64,000 nucleotides of DNA from Staphylococcus lugdunensis (GTDB lineage: Bacteria; Bacillota; Bacilli; Staphylococcales; Staphylococcaceae), in assembly GCF_002901705.1 (NCBI RefSeq), contig NZ_PPPV01000012.1:136881-200880 (forward strand), in the 5' to 3' direction. Made by a program: the position numbers and the translations under genes. Of this stretch, positions 8,564 through 18,303 are shown one piece after another; position 1 is the stretch's first letter; each line of letters starts with the position of its first letter. The notes beneath the pieces are model-generated. The model made no database searches. It was given only the letters and a program-made list of their open reading frames with translations, and was not told where the DNA came from.

Positions 8564-9010
8564 TTAATTCTCTGCTATTGTTGGTTCAATAATAATCTCT
8601 ATATTTCCTCTGATAGAATTTGAAATCATACAATGTTCATCAGCAATTTGAGTTAGCTTTGAAATACGTTGTTGTAAACGATTGCTTTGCAATTTATCAA
8701 TAAATATTGTTGGTTTATGAACAATTCTTATCATTGAAAATTTACCTTGATTAAATTGAGCAGTTCCTATAGATTCATTTTTAATAGTAATGTTATCAAA
8801 CCTTGCACGTTCTAAAGCGGCTGCGAGTGATATGATATAACAAGATGAGGCAGCTGAAACTAACATTTCATCTGGGTTTGTCCCGGTGCCATTACCACCA
8901 AGAGATGAGGGAATGGAAATACGTTCATTCAAAATATCGCCTTCTACGGTACCAATACTTTCTCGTCCTCCTGTCCAATGTGTTTTTACTTTAAAATCAT
9001 GCTTAACCAT
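8564..9010 (-). CDS. OsmC/Ohr-family peroxiredoxin-like protein
   Basis: A 148-residue cytosolic protein of the OsmC fold, whose members reduce organic hydroperoxides with two cysteines. The pair is present: C57 in AASSCYIISLAAALE and C127 in DEHCMIS. The N-terminal block with GTNPDEMLVSA (about 43-53) is typical. Start ATG 9010 is followed directly by VKHDFKVKTHWTGG, the conserved N-terminus. It is a single gene divergent from the glycerophosphodiesterase gene with a 78-base spacer. Whether it belongs to the Ohr or the YhfA/OsmC subgroup cannot be settled here. A role in peroxide defence is from family knowledge. Confidence 0.87.
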   Translation of the reverse strand: MVKHDFKVKTHWTGGRESIGTVEGDILNERISIPSSLGGNGTGTNPDEMLVSAASSCYIISLAAALERARFDNITIKNESIGTAQFNQGKFSMIRIVHKPTIFIDKLQSNRLQQRISKLTQIADEHCMISNSIRGNIEIIIEPTIAEN

Positions 9011-9088
9011 ATAACTTTGACCTCCATGTTTGATATGTTAACTTTAGTTTAGATAATTTAAAATAGAAAGCAAGGAAGGGGACTTTTA

Positions 9089-9835
9089 ATGACTATTTCA
9101 AGACCTAATTCAACGTTTAGCATCGTTGCACATCGTGGTTTATCAAAACGTTATCCTGAAAATTCATATATAGGCTTAAAAGCGGCTTTAGAATTACCAA
9201 TAGATATGTTAGAAATTGATGTCCATTACACTAAAGATAAGCAACTTGTGGTCATACATGATGATACAATTGATCGCACTTCTAATGGGCGAGGAAAAGT
9301 CATAGATTATACATATGAACAATTACAACAATTTGATTTTGGAATCAAATGGGGAGAAGCCTTTAAGGGAACCCGAATCTCTAAATTAGAAGACATATTA
9401 CAATTAGCACGACAATATTCAAAAATATTATTGATAGAGTTGAAAGTTCCTCAACAATATCCTGGTATTGAAGATATGTTACTCGACGTTTTGGATCGCT
9501 ATCATATGCCGAAAAGGCAAGTGATTTTACAATCGTTTGACGAAGAAAGTGTGCGATCTATAGCAACAAAAACGACAGAATACAAACTTGGTGTATTGAT
9601 AAGTAAGAAGAAATATTGGCATCGTTTACCAAATTTTGAAGATATTTCACAATATGCGGACTATATTAATCCCAATTACTCTATAGTAACTAAAAAATTT
9701 ATCGATGGCGCACATCAAGTTAATCTCAAAGTTATGCCGTACACTGTAAATGAAGCCAAAGCTGCACAGTCACTTATTAAACTAGGTGTCGATGGCATTA
9801 TTACAGATATACCAGATGAACTTTTTCAACTATAA
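9089..9835 (+). CDS. Glycerophosphodiester phosphodiesterase (cytoplasmic GDPD)
   Basis: A 248-residue TIM-barrel enzyme that hydrolyses glycerophosphodiesters to glycerol-3-phosphate and an alcohol. Family residues are all visible: H15-R16 (AHRG), metal ligands E42 and D44 (LEIDVH), general acid H57 (VIHDDT) and E117/K119 (IELKV). There is no signal peptide, so it probably recycles head groups inside the cell, unlike secreted GlpQ. ATG 9089 follows GGAAGGGG. It ends at a bidirectional terminator shared with rpsD. Confidence 0.9.
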   Translation: MTISRPNSTFSIVAHRGLSKRYPENSYIGLKAALELPIDMLEIDVHYTKDKQLVVIHDDTIDRTSNGRGKVIDYTYEQLQQFDFGIKWGEAFKGTRISKLEDILQLARQYSKILLIELKVPQQYPGIEDMLLDVLDRYHMPKRQVILQSFDEESVRSIATKTTEYKLGVLISKKKYWHRLPNFEDISQYADYINPNYSIVTKKFIDGAHQVNLKVMPYTVNEAKAAQSLIKLGVDGIITDIPDELFQL

Positions 9836-9921
9836 AGAAAGCGTTAATAATTTTAAATTGTGACCTGTAAGTAAAAATACGATAATACAGGGAATATGAA
9901 GCCATACAGTCATCCGTAACG

Positions 9922-9974
9922 TAAAAAAGCCAGTAAATGCATTTACAAAATACGCATTTACTGGCTAATTTTTT
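9922..9974. terminator. Bidirectional terminator between the GDPD gene and rpsD
   Basis: AGCCAGTAAATGC (9928-9940) and GCATTTACTGGCT (9954-9966) make a perfect 13-bp stem with A runs on the left and T runs on the right, suited to both strands. Confidence 0.85.
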
Positions 9975-10003
9975 AGGAATGATGTCCTAAAGTCTAACAC
10001 TTA

Positions 10004-10606
10004 TTATCTTGAGTAGTACTCAACGATTAATTGTTCATTGATTTCTGCTGGTAATTCGCTACGTTCAGGGAAGCGTACGAAAGTACCTTTTAAGTTATCT
10101 GCATCAAAATCTAAGTATTCAGGAACGAAATTATTGATTTCAACAGATTCTTTAATAATATCTAAGTTTTGTGATTTTTCACGTACAGTAATCACTTGAC
10201 CAGGCTTTAATGAATATGATGGGATATCGACACGACGACCATCTACTTCAATATGACCATGACCAACTAATTGACGAGCTTGACGACGTGTGCGGGCTAA
10301 ACCTAATGCATAAACAACTGCGTCTAAACGACTAGCTAATAAAATCATGAAGTTTTCACCATGTACACCATATTGCTTAGCAGCAATATCAAATGTATTA
10401 CGGAATTGTCTTTCAGTCATACCATATAAATAACGTAATTTTTGTTTTTCACGCAATTGCATACCATATTCTGATAATTTTTTACGTTGGTTTGGACCAT
10501 GTTGTCCTGGTGCGTAAGGACGTTTTTCTAATTCTTTACCAGTACCGCTTAATGAGATACCTAAACGACGAGATTTTTTCCAGTTTGAACCTCTGAATCG
10601 AGCCAT
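10004..10606 (-). CDS. rpsD: 30S ribosomal protein S4
   Basis: A 200-residue primary 16S rRNA-binding protein, part of the small-subunit assembly nucleus. The N-terminal S4 block [16 protein letters not shown] and the central S4 RNA-binding domain (about 92-155, with [21 protein letters not shown]) are clear, and length is standard. It lacks the four-cysteine N-terminal zinc motif found in some S4 proteins. ATG 10606 follows AGGAGGAGTC. It is monocistronic with its own promoter and a leader of roughly 180 bases. In B. subtilis S4 represses its own mRNA through the leader, and the same is likely here. Confidence 0.98.
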   Translation of the reverse strand: MARFRGSNWKKSRRLGISLSGTGKELEKRPYAPGQHGPNQRKKLSEYGMQLREKQKLRYLYGMTERQFRNTFDIAAKQYGVHGENFMILLASRLDAVVYALGLARTRRQARQLVGHGHIEVDGRRVDIPSYSLKPGQVITVREKSQNLDIIKESVEINNFVPEYLDFDADNLKGTFVRFPERSELPAEINEQLIVEYYSR

Positions 10607-10619
10607 AAATTGACTCCTC

Positions 10620-10785
10620 CTTTTCTTTTTTGTTGTTATGAATAAACAAAAAAGAGTGCTATATGCTCATCAAGATATGTTGTTTTATGTGTCTTCGCCT
10701 TATAGCTACAGTTACACGACACGTCCGCTTTGGGAACAACATAGTGCTTAATAATATATAGCTGCTACTTTCGTAAATTCACACA
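10620..10785 (-). ncRNA. Structured leader of rpsD, probable S4 autoregulatory RNA
   Basis: The leader contains long-range complementarity: ATGTTGTT (10677-10684) with AACAACAT (10735-10742), enclosing GTGTC (10689-10693) with GACAC (10718-10722). The loop between is rich in conserved-looking G/C positions. This nested fold just downstream of the promoter fits the autogenous control known for B. subtilis rpsD. I infer this from position and base pairing; no covariance was tested. Confidence 0.5.
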
Positions 10786-10791
10786 AATATT

Positions 10792-10819
10792 ATTGTAACA
10801 TTTTATGGTAAAGTGTCAA
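10792..10819 (-). promoter_or_regulatory. Promoter of rpsD
   Basis: Reading the minus strand: TTGACA (10819-10814), 16 bases, TACAAT (10797-10792). A near-consensus SigA promoter. Confidence 0.75.
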
Positions 10820-10832
10820 TACTTAAATATAA

Positions 10833-11300
10833 CTACAGAGAAAGTTGTTGTTCGATAATTGATACTAAGTTTTCTAATTGTCGCTGATCTTCCTCTTTAA
10901 AACGACTGTTAATAGGAGAATCAATATCTAATACACCAATAATTTCATTGTTTTGATGTAAAGGTATGACTATTTCAGATTTACTTTGTGCATCACAAGC
11001 GATATGTCCCGGAAATTGGTGGACGTCCGCAATGCGCTGTGTTTGGTTTTGTGCAACAGCAGTGCCGCACACACCTTTTCCAATAGCGATGTGAACACAC
11101 GCTGGATGACCTTGAAATGGTCCTAATATTAGTTCTTGATTGTCTATTAAATAAAAACCAACCCAATTTATTTGGTCGAGATTATCATTTAATAAAGCAG
11201 ATGTGTTACTTAATATAGCGATTAAATTAGTTTCATCTTCTATTAAACTCTGAAGTTGTTTTGAAAGTAAATTATAATTTGTAGATGTTGTACCAGTCAT
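10833..11300 (-). CDS. GAF-domain free methionine-R-sulfoxide reductase
   Basis: A 155-residue single GAF domain of the fRMsr type, which reduces free methionine-(R)-sulfoxide in the cytosol. The three diagnostic cysteines are present: C68 (HPACVH), C78 (KGVCGTA) and C102 (IACDA), with the family block GPFQGHPACVHI. The frame extends to 11327, but ATG 11300 is chosen because GAGG lies at proper distance before it and homologues begin near here. It is divergent from ezrA. Confidence in the enzyme class is good because the cysteines distinguish it from regulatory GAF domains. Confidence 0.88.
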   Translation of the reverse strand: MTGTTSTNYNLLSKQLQSLIEDETNLIAILSNTSALLNDNLDQINWVGFYLIDNQELILGPFQGHPACVHIAIGKGVCGTAVAQNQTQRIADVHQFPGHIACDAQSKSEIVIPLHQNNEIIGVLDIDSPINSRFKEEDQRQLENLVSIIEQQLSL

Positions 11301-11395
11301 TAAATTACCTCGCTCATTTTTCTTCATATTATAATAGGTAAAAATAAATTCGGCAATTCATCTATTTTTCACTTAAATCACAGGGCAAATTACGT

Positions 11396-11401
11396 TATAA
11401 T
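11396..11401 (+). promoter_or_regulatory. Probable -10 box of ezrA
   Basis: TATAAT lies 30 bases before the ezrA ATG. The -35 position (TTAAAT, 17-base spacer) is weak. Confidence 0.4.
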
Positions 11402-11430
11402 AAAATGTGATAAATTAGGAGGAGAATGAG

Positions 11431-13125
11431 ATGGTCTTATACATTATTTTAGCAATTTTCATCATTTTATTGATTGCTATAGGAATTATGTTCTTTTTGC
11501 GCTCAAACAAGCGAACTTTAATTTCTAATGCTGAAGAACGTAAAGTTGAAATTCAACAGTTACCTTATGAAAGCAATCTAGAAAAATTAACAAAGCTAAA
11601 CTTGAAAGGTGAAACAAAAACGAAATATGATGCATTGAAAAAAGCTACAATGGATAACACAACTAATTATTTAGCACCAGTAGAAGAAAAACTACAAAGT
11701 GCTGAAGAACAGCTTGATAAATTTAAATTTTCAGCAGCTCAGAATGATATCGATGATGCCAATGAATTAATGGATCATTATGAAGAAGGGTATCAGTCAC
11801 AATTAAAAGAAGTTGATGAAATTGTAGCTTTACATAAAGATAGTGAGAGTATTTATCAACAATGTAAAACAAATTACCGTGAAATGAAACGTGATGTGTT
11901 GGCTAATAGACATCAATATGGTGAAGCAGCTGCACCTTTAGAACAACAAATTGAACAATTCGAACCGCAACTTGATCAATTTGAAACACTTAAAGCAGAA
12001 GGTAATTATGTTCAAGCACATAATCACATTGCTGGCTTAAATGAAACAATGACACAACTTAAAACATATATGGAAGAAATTCCGGAATTAATTCGTGAAG
12101 CCCAAAAGGAATTACCAGGACAATTCCAAGATTTAAAATATGGCTGTCGCGACTTAAAAGTTGATGGTTTTGATTTAGACCATGTCAAAATTGATGGCAC
12201 GCTACAAAGTTTGAAAACGGAATTAAGTTTTGTTGAGCCAATGATTAGTCGATTAGAATTAGAAGCTGCAAATGAAAAATTAGACGCCATTAATGATAAA
12301 TTAGATGAAATGTATGATTTAATTGAATATGAAGTTAAAGCCAAAAATGAAGTTGAAGAGTCTAAAGAGGACATTACTGACGCATTATTTAGAGCGAAAG
12401 AAATGAATTATACACTTAAAACTGAAATAGATTATGTTAAAGAAAATTATTTCATTAATGAGAGCGATGTTCATAGCGTGAGACAGCATGAAAATGAAAT
12501 TCAAAATCTAATTGCAGTTTACGATGAAATATTACAAGAAATGTCTAAGTCAGCGGTCCGTTATAGTGAAGTTAAAGACAACTTAGAGTATTTAGACGAT
12601 CATGTTGCAGAAATAAACGAGGATCAAGAAAAATTACAAAATCATTTAATTCAATTACGAGAAGATGAAGCAGATGCTGAAGATAATCTTTTACGTGTAC
12701 AGTCTAAAAAAGAAGAAGTATATCGTCGATTGCTTGCATCTAATCTAACAAGTGTACCAGAACGATTTATCATTATGAAAAATGAGATTGATCACGAAGT
12801 TAGAGCTGTAAATGAACAGTTTAGTACCAAACCTATTCATGTCAAGCAATTAAAGGATAAAGTTGCTAAAATTGTAATTCAAATGAATACGTTTGAAGAC
12901 GAGGCTAATGATGTATTAGTAAATGCAGTTTATGCTGAACGATTAATACAATACGGTAATCGCTATCGTAAAGATGATAATAGTTTAGATAAGAGTCTAA
13001 ACGAAGCAGAACGCCTATTTAAAAACAATCGTTATAAACGATCAATTGAGCTTGCTGAACAAGCACTTGAGAAAGTTGAACCAGGTATAACAAAATATAT
13101 AGAAGAACAAATGACAAAAGAATAA
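11431..13125 (+). CDS. ezrA: Septation ring formation regulator EzrA
   Basis: A 564-residue membrane protein that binds FtsZ and organises the cell-division ring; it is essential or near-essential in S. aureus. One N-terminal transmembrane helix (about 4-22) is followed by RSNKR and then almost entirely charged coiled-coil sequence, as expected for the spectrin-like repeat arc. The C-terminal patch with [20 protein letters not shown], the conserved QNR-like segment, is visible near 515-540. Length matches the family. ATG 11431 follows AGGAGGAG. It is monocistronic. Confidence 0.96.
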   Translation: MVLYIILAIFIILLIAIGIMFFLRSNKRTLISNAEERKVEIQQLPYESNLEKLTKLNLKGETKTKYDALKKATMDNTTNYLAPVEEKLQSAEEQLDKFKFSAAQNDIDDANELMDHYEEGYQSQLKEVDEIVALHKDSESIYQQCKTNYREMKRDVLANRHQYGEAAAPLEQQIEQFEPQLDQFETLKAEGNYVQAHNHIAGLNETMTQLKTYMEEIPELIREAQKELPGQFQDLKYGCRDLKVDGFDLDHVKIDGTLQSLKTELSFVEPMISRLELEAANEKLDAINDKLDEMYDLIEYEVKAKNEVEESKEDITDALFRAKEMNYTLKTEIDYVKENYFINESDVHSVRQHENEIQNLIAVYDEILQEMSKSAVRYSEVKDNLEYLDDHVAEINEDQEKLQNHLIQLREDEADAEDNLLRVQSKKEEVYRRLLASNLTSVPERFIIMKNEIDHEVRAVNEQFSTKPIHVKQLKDKVAKIVIQMNTFEDEANDVLVNAVYAERLIQYGNRYRKDDNSLDKSLNEAERLFKNNRYKRSIELAEQALEKVEPGITKYIEEQMTKE

Positions 13126-13154
13126 TTGCACTATACAATAGAAATGCATAAAAT

Positions 13155-13184
13155 AGGCTGGGACATTTGATTATGTTCCAGCCT
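13155..13184. repeat. Minimal GGGACAT inverted-repeat hairpin after ezrA
   Basis: AGGCTGGGACAT (13155-13166) and ATGTTCCAGCCT (13173-13184) pair along 12 positions with one G-T pair and a 6-base loop. It looks like the ends of the larger intergenic elements joined without the internal part, and probably serves as the ezrA terminator. Confidence 0.65.
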
Positions 13185-13391
13185 ACTTATACTATATTGA
13201 CTCCGTAATAAAAATTAAATTGCACTACTGTTCTACGAATTCAATTGGGTAGTAGAATCTAAAAAGAGACAAATGAAGAAATTTACTTTTAATTTTTCAA
13301 AAAAATAGTATAATGCTTGAGTATTAATTTTTATAAAAATAGCAGATAATAGTTTTAATAGAATACAGTTAAATGAAAGAGAGTGTTGGTT

Positions 13392-14525
13392 TTGATTTAT
13401 CTTGATAATGCGGCAACAACGAAAGCCAATCTAGACGTAATAGATTCTTTTGTAAAGGTGAATCAGTCATTATATTATAATCCGAATAGCCCACATTATG
13501 CTGGGTTACAAGCAGCGCAAATATTGCAACAAGCGAAAAAGCAAGTAACACAAATCATGAATTGTCCGCAATTTGATGTTCTATTCACTAGTGGCGCAAC
13601 TGAATCAAACAATATCGCATTAAAAGGTATCGCTTATAGAAAAAGAGATACAGCTAATGTCATTATAACATCCGTTTTAGAACATCCTTCAGTGTTAGAA
13701 GTAATGCGTAGTTTAGAACAAGAAGGTTTTACATTAAAATATGTAAATGTTACTTCGCAAGGAATAATAGATGTGGAACATTTAAAACAATTAATGTCCG
13801 AAGATGTTGGTCTTGTAACGTGTATGCATGTTAATAATATTATGGGACAAATTCAACCTATACAAGCTATTGTAGATTTATTAAAGCACTATCCTAAAGC
13901 GCATTTTCATGTAGATGCTGTACAGGCATTTGGTAAAATACCTCTGTTAATAGAAGGAATCAATAGCATGAGTCTGAGTGGTCATAAATTTAATGGCTTA
14001 AAGGGACAAGGTTTACTTCTCATAGATAATGTTAGAAAGCTCACACCGATTATTCAAGGTGGCGGTCAAGAGTATGGTGTACGTAGTGGAACTGTTAACT
14101 TGCCTATGGATGTATCTTTGGTCAAAGCGTTAAAATTAGCTAATGAACACTTGTTATCACGGTATGAAAAATTTGCATCATTTAAACAGCAAATTGTAGA
14201 TATGTTAAAAATTTATCCAGGTGTATACTTAAACTCGCCAGAAAATGCTGCACCACACATTGTTAATATCGCATTTCCAGGCGTTAAAGGAGAAGTACTT
14301 GTCAATGCATTTTCTAAACTGGATGTTATGGTTTCAACAACGAGTGCTTGCTCTTCTAAAAGAGAAAAACTTAATGAAGTATTGTTAGCTATGGGATTGT
14401 CAGATAAACGCATTGAAGGAAGCATTAGAATATCCTTTGGTGATACTACAAGCCAAGAAGATATAGATACATTCAAAAAAGCATTTAATGAAATATATGG
14501 AGAAGTGAAGGAGTTATTAAAGTAA
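13392..14525 (+). CDS. Cysteine desulfurase (NifS/IscS-like), sulfur donor for ThiI
   Basis: A class V PLP enzyme of about 377 residues that takes sulfur from cysteine to an enzyme persulfide. Counting from TTG 13392, the PLP lysine is K199 (SGHKFNG) and the active cysteine is C320 (STTSACSSK). The frame is open to GTG 13383, but TTG 13392 gives the family start [10 protein letters not shown] and a usable AGAGAGTG ribosome site. It overlaps thiI by one base (TAATG), so the pair is translationally coupled. In B. subtilis the equivalent NifZ feeds ThiI for 4-thiouridine in tRNA, and the same partnership is inferred. It is a second desulfurase type beside SufS, encoded elsewhere in staphylococci. 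Confidence 0.9.
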   Translation: MIYLDNAATTKANLDVIDSFVKVNQSLYYNPNSPHYAGLQAAQILQQAKKQVTQIMNCPQFDVLFTSGATESNNIALKGIAYRKRDTANVIITSVLEHPSVLEVMRSLEQEGFTLKYVNVTSQGIIDVEHLKQLMSEDVGLVTCMHVNNIMGQIQPIQAIVDLLKHYPKAHFHVDAVQAFGKIPLLIEGINSMSLSGHKFNGLKGQGLLLIDNVRKLTPIIQGGGQEYGVRSGTVNLPMDVSLVKALKLANEHLLSRYEKFASFKQQIVDMLKIYPGVYLNSPENAAPHIVNIAFPGVKGEVLVNAFSKLDVMVSTTSACSSKREKLNEVLLAMGLSDKRIEGSIRISFGDTTSQEDIDTFKKAFNEIYGEVKELLK

Positions 14526-15748
14526 TGAATTATGATCATATTTTAGTTAGGTATGGTGAGCTCACTTTAAAAGGGGCTAACCGTAAAAAATTTGTCAACT
14601 GCTTAAAGGACAATGTGAATAAAGCATTAAAATCAATCAATGGCACGCATGTCATGGGAAAAAGAGATCGCATGTACATAGATTTAGAAGAAGAAACGGA
14701 TTGTAATGAAGTCATCCAGCGCTTAACTCAAATTTACGGTATTAAATCAGTAAGTCCAGTATTAAAAACTGGCAAAACTGTTGATGAAATCAATCAACTA
14801 TGTATCAAATTAGCATTAAATTTTAACACAAATGCTTCTTTTAAAATTGATGTTAAACGCTCAGATAAAACTTTTCCATTAGATACTTATGAATTACAAC
14901 GTATAGTGGGTGGCGCTGTTATTGAAAATGTTCCTGGACTTACAGTGAACGTAAAACAACCAGACTATGAACTACGTGTTGAAGTTAGAAAAGACGCGAT
15001 TTATGTATATCATGAAATCTTTGAAGGCGCTGGTGGGTTGCCAGTTGGTACAGGTGGCAAAACATTATTAATGTTATCAGGAGGTATTGACTCACCGGTT
15101 GCAGGAATTGAAGTAATGCGTCGTGGTGTAACCATTGAAGCCATACATTTCCATAGCCCACCATTTACAAGTGAAAAAGCCAAAGAAAAAGTCATTGAAC
15201 TTACACGCATTATGTCTCAACGTGTAGGTCCAATTAAATTGCATATTGTTCCATTTACAAATTTACAAAAACAAATCAACAAAGTTGTTCACCCAAGATA
15301 CACAATGACATCTACGCGTCGTATGATGATGCGTATTGCTGACAAAGTTGTTCATGAAATAGGTGCACATGCGATTGTTAATGGAGAAAATCTAGGACAA
15401 GTAGCAAGTCAAACGTTGAAAAGTATGTATGCTATTAATCATGTTACTTCTACACCTGTATTACGTCCTCTTTTGACACTTGATAAAGAAGAAATTGTTA
15501 AAATGGCACGCAAGATTGGTACATATGACGTATCAATTCAACCGTTTGAAGATTGTTGTACTATTTTTACACCAAAAAATCCTGTAACAGAACCAGATTT
15601 TGATAAGGTTGAAAAATATGAGCGTGTGTTTGATTTTGATAGTTTGATACAACAAGCGGTAGAGCAGATTGAAACATTAACAATAGATAAAAATTATAAA
15701 AGCAAAAAAGATGAAGACACAGCTGCTTTAATAAATGAATTATTTTAG
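14525..15748 (+). CDS. thiI: tRNA 4-thiouridine synthase ThiI
   Basis: A 407-residue enzyme that adenylates and thiolates U8 of tRNA and can supply sulfur for thiamine. An N-terminal ferredoxin-like/THUMP region (about 1-165) precedes the PP-loop SGGIDS (185-190). The C-terminal rhodanese domain of the E. coli protein is absent, as in Bacillus ThiI, and persulfide transfer probably occurs directly from the desulfurase. Cysteines C344 and C345 (EDCCTIF) lie in the C-terminal part. It starts at ATG 14525 inside the stop of the desulfurase gene. Confidence 0.95.
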   Translation: MNYDHILVRYGELTLKGANRKKFVNCLKDNVNKALKSINGTHVMGKRDRMYIDLEEETDCNEVIQRLTQIYGIKSVSPVLKTGKTVDEINQLCIKLALNFNTNASFKIDVKRSDKTFPLDTYELQRIVGGAVIENVPGLTVNVKQPDYELRVEVRKDAIYVYHEIFEGAGGLPVGTGGKTLLMLSGGIDSPVAGIEVMRRGVTIEAIHFHSPPFTSEKAKEKVIELTRIMSQRVGPIKLHIVPFTNLQKQINKVVHPRYTMTSTRRMMMRIADKVVHEIGAHAIVNGENLGQVASQTLKSMYAINHVTSTPVLRPLLTLDKEEIVKMARKIGTYDVSIQPFEDCCTIFTPKNPVTEPDFDKVEKYERVFDFDSLIQQAVEQIETLTIDKNYKSKKDEDTAALINELF

Positions 15749-15785
15749 TATCTTTGATAGTTATTAAGTGTAAGGGGATGCTGTG

Positions 15786-16556
15786 ATGGATATAAATATT
15801 TACATTGTTTTAATTATCATTTTATTTGGCTTTTTAGCTGCATTCATTGATGCTGTTGTAGGTGGGGGTGGCTTAATATCAACGCCCGCTTTGTTGGCAA
15901 TTGGTTTACCACCTGCATTAGCATTAGGTACAAATAAACTTGCAAGCAGTTTTGGATCCTTGACGAGTACGATTAAATTTATTCGGTCTGGACATGTGGA
16001 TTTGAACATCGTTCTCAAGCTCTTTCCATTTGTATTCATATTTGCAGCTGGAGGGGCTAGTTTAGCTATCTTTCTGCCAGCAGAAGTACTTAAACCATTA
16101 ATTATTATCATATTGACATTAGTAATGGTATATACACTAGTGAAAAAAGATTGGGGAAGTGTACGTACTTTTACTAAATTAACGCCTGTAAAAGCAATAA
16201 TTTTTGTAACACTCATGCTTATTATTGGTTTTTATGATGGTTTTTTGGGTGGAGGTACGGGTTCATTTATGCTGTTTGTATTATTGCTATTTGGTTTTGA
16301 TTTTTTAAGTGCAGCTGGAAATGCTAAAGTTTTGAATTTTGCGTCAAATATAGGTGCACTTATCTTGTTTATGATTTTGGGGCATGTTGATTATATGATT
16401 GGTTTCATTATGGCTATAAGCATGATTGTTGGATCATATGTTGGTGCGCGCTTTGCGATTGCCAAGGGTGTAGGATATATAAAATTATTATTTGTCACTG
16501 TCACTTCAATGTTAATATTAAAAAATATTTTTGATTATGTCAGAGATTGGTTATAA
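15786..16556 (+). CDS. TauE/SafE-family membrane transporter (TSUP)
   Basis: A roughly 256-residue integral membrane protein with about eight hydrophobic segments. The two family half-repeats are visible: VVGGGGLISTPALL near the N-terminus and FLGGGTGSFMLFVLL near residue 150. TSUP proteins export or import small organosulfur or anionic compounds; the substrate here is unknown. ATG 15786 lies 8 bases after AAGGGG; GTG 15783 is a less likely start. It follows thiI by about 37 bases with no terminator, so it may be cotranscribed with the desulfurase-thiI pair, which would fit a sulfur-related substrate. That link is only inference. Confidence 0.83.
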   Translation: MDINIYIVLIIILFGFLAAFIDAVVGGGGLISTPALLAIGLPPALALGTNKLASSFGSLTSTIKFIRSGHVDLNIVLKLFPFVFIFAAGGASLAIFLPAEVLKPLIIIILTLVMVYTLVKKDWGSVRTFTKLTPVKAIIFVTLMLIIGFYDGFLGGGTGSFMLFVLLLFGFDFLSAAGNAKVLNFASNIGALILFMILGHVDYMIGFIMAISMIVGSYVGARFAIAKGVGYIKLLFVTVTSMLILKNIFDYVRDWL

Positions 16557-16661
16557 GAAAAAATAGTACTTTCTTTATAGATTAAATGATTGATTTTGTA
16601 ATTATGTATGGCGTATGATGACATATATGAAGTATATAACATTATTAGGAGGTCATCGATT

Positions 16662-17156
16662 ATGGCTGAAGTCACATTCAATAACCAACCTATTCATTTA
16701 TTAGGTTCAGAAGTACAACAAGGAGATCAAGCGCCGAATTTCACAGTATTGGCTAATGATTTAAGTGAGGTAACATTAGATACTTATCAAGGACAAAAGA
16801 AATTAATTAGTGTGGTTCCTTCTATAGATACTGGTGTTTGCGATCAACAAACGCGTAAATTTAATGAAGAAGCAGCGAAAGAAGACGGTGTTGTATTAAC
16901 GATTTCTGTAGATTTACCTTTTGCACAAAAGAGATGGTGTGCAGCGAATGGTTTAGATAATGTCATTACGTTAAGTGACCATAAAGAACTTTCATTCGGT
17001 AAAAATTTTGGTGTAGTTATCGAAGAAATGCGATTATTAAATCGAGCAGTATTCGTCTTAGATAAAAATAATAAAGTTGTATATAAAGAAATTGTAAGTG
17101 AAAACACTGATTTTCCAAACTTTGATGCTGCATTAGAAGCATATCAACAAATATAA
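16662..17156 (+). CDS. tpx: Thiol peroxidase (atypical 2-Cys peroxiredoxin)
   Basis: A 164-residue cytosolic peroxidase that reduces hydrogen peroxide and alkyl peroxides with thioredoxin. Peroxidatic C60 lies in [12 protein letters not shown] and resolving C93 in KRWCAANG. The frame extends upstream to 16608, but ATG 16662 is directly preceded by AGGAGGT and gives the family N-terminus [15 protein letters not shown]. Length matches Tpx. It is followed at a short distance by the methyltransferase and ackA, a gene order shared with Bacillus. Confidence 0.96.
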   Translation: MAEVTFNNQPIHLLGSEVQQGDQAPNFTVLANDLSEVTLDTYQGQKKLISVVPSIDTGVCDQQTRKFNEEAAKEDGVVLTISVDLPFAQKRWCAANGLDNVITLSDHKELSFGKNFGVVIEEMRLLNRAVFVLDKNNKVVYKEIVSENTDFPNFDAALEAYQQI

Positions 17157-17274
17157 TCTGTTAATAATATTAAATTGATGTGTCCACAGTTATTTCAATC
17201 GATGAGAACATAAAGATATTGACTTCTCAAGAAATAATGTGGACATTTTTTATGAGAAAGGAAGTCTCGTTATC

Positions 17275-18222
17275 ATGCAAGAACAAGAAACCATCATGGA
17301 AACGTTATTTAAAACGCTTGATGAAAAGGCTAAGAGCTTGAATAAAGAAAATGGACAAAGCTTTATCGAAAATCTAGGATTAGCGATGGAATATGTGTAT
17401 CAACAGCGTCGAGATTTACTTGAACAAGCTACATTACAAGATCGTCGTAAAGCCTTTCAATTTGCCTATTTAAGTTTATTACAGGAAGAAACCATACAGG
17501 CCAATCATCAAATCACCCCTGACTCAATAGGATTGATTTTGGGATTTTTAGTTCAAAAGTTTATGGCAAAATCGCAAGAATTACATGTTGTTGATATGGC
17601 AAGTGGTGCTGGCCATTTAAGCGCAACAGTAAATGAAGTATTGAAAGAATCGACGCTCATGCATCATCTTATTGAAGTTGATCCCGTGTTATCAAGAGTA
17701 AGTGTCCATTTAGCGAACTTTTTAGAAATACCTTTTGATGTATATCCTCAAGATGCTATCATGCCACTACCTTTAGAAGAAGCCGACGTTGTGATTGGAG
17801 ATTTTCCTATTGGATATTATCCTGTTGACGAGCGGAGTAAAGATATGGTTTTAGGATTTAAAGAAGGACATAGTTTTTCACATCATTTATTGATTGAACA
17901 GAGTATAACAGCTTTACGTCAAGGTGGTTATGCATTTTTAGTAGTACCTAGCTCTATATTTGAAGGGGATAGGGTACAACAGCTGCAGAATTTTATTGCT
18001 ACAGAAACAGAAATGCAAGCATTTTTAAACTTACCTAAAACACTGTTTAAAAGTGAACATGCGCGTAAATCTATTTTAATTTTACAAAAGAAAAAACCAC
18101 ATGTGACTAAATCGGTTGAAGTTTTATTGGCTAATATACCTGATTTTAAGAATCCACATCAATTTCAATCATTTATTGCTGAATTGAATGATTGGTTAGT
18201 AACAAATCATCCAGAAAATTAA
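17275..18222 (+). CDS. YtxK-like class I SAM-dependent methyltransferase
   Basis: A 315-residue protein of the N6-adenine methyltransferase-like fold. A helical N-terminal part (about 1-95) precedes SAM motif I, VVDMASGAGHLSATV (near 106-118). The catalytic-loop motif reads GDFPIGYYP (about 175-183) where DNA methyltransferases have NPPY or DPPY. The frame is open from 17239, but ATG 17275 has AAAGGAAG before it and matches homologues. It lies between tpx and ackA, as ytxK does in B. subtilis. The target is unknown; no restriction partner is present, so it is unlikely to be part of a restriction system. Confidence 0.8.
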   Translation: MQEQETIMETLFKTLDEKAKSLNKENGQSFIENLGLAMEYVYQQRRDLLEQATLQDRRKAFQFAYLSLLQEETIQANHQITPDSIGLILGFLVQKFMAKSQELHVVDMASGAGHLSATVNEVLKESTLMHHLIEVDPVLSRVSVHLANFLEIPFDVYPQDAIMPLPLEEADVVIGDFPIGYYPVDERSKDMVLGFKEGHSFSHHLLIEQSITALRQGGYAFLVVPSSIFEGDRVQQLQNFIATETEMQAFLNLPKTLFKSEHARKSILILQKKKPHVTKSVEVLLANIPDFKNPHQFQSFIAELNDWLVTNHPEN

Positions 18223-18260
18223 ACTGTATTACTCTTGAATTACTACTGTATTAATGGTTA

Positions 18261-18279
18261 AATAGTATAGGATACTATT
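18261..18279 (+). promoter_or_regulatory. Inverted repeat upstream of ackA
   Basis: AATAGTAT (18261-18268) and ATACTATT (18272-18279) are perfect 8-bp arms with a 3-base spacer, about 25 bases before the ackA start. Possibly an operator overlapping a -10 sequence; no known motif recognised. Confidence 0.35.
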
Positions 18280-18303
18280 ATAAAAAATGGAGGCCAAGGA
18301 CAA

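Noticed and set aside
13369-13551. 60-residue minus-strand frame over the start of the cysteine desulfurase gene
   Set aside because: Overlaps the well-supported desulfurase gene and lacks a ribosome site and family features.
17275-18222. Restriction-modification or other defence system around the methyltransferase
   Set aside because: Neighbours are tpx and ackA in a conserved housekeeping order, with no endonuclease, specificity subunit or mobile-element mark.
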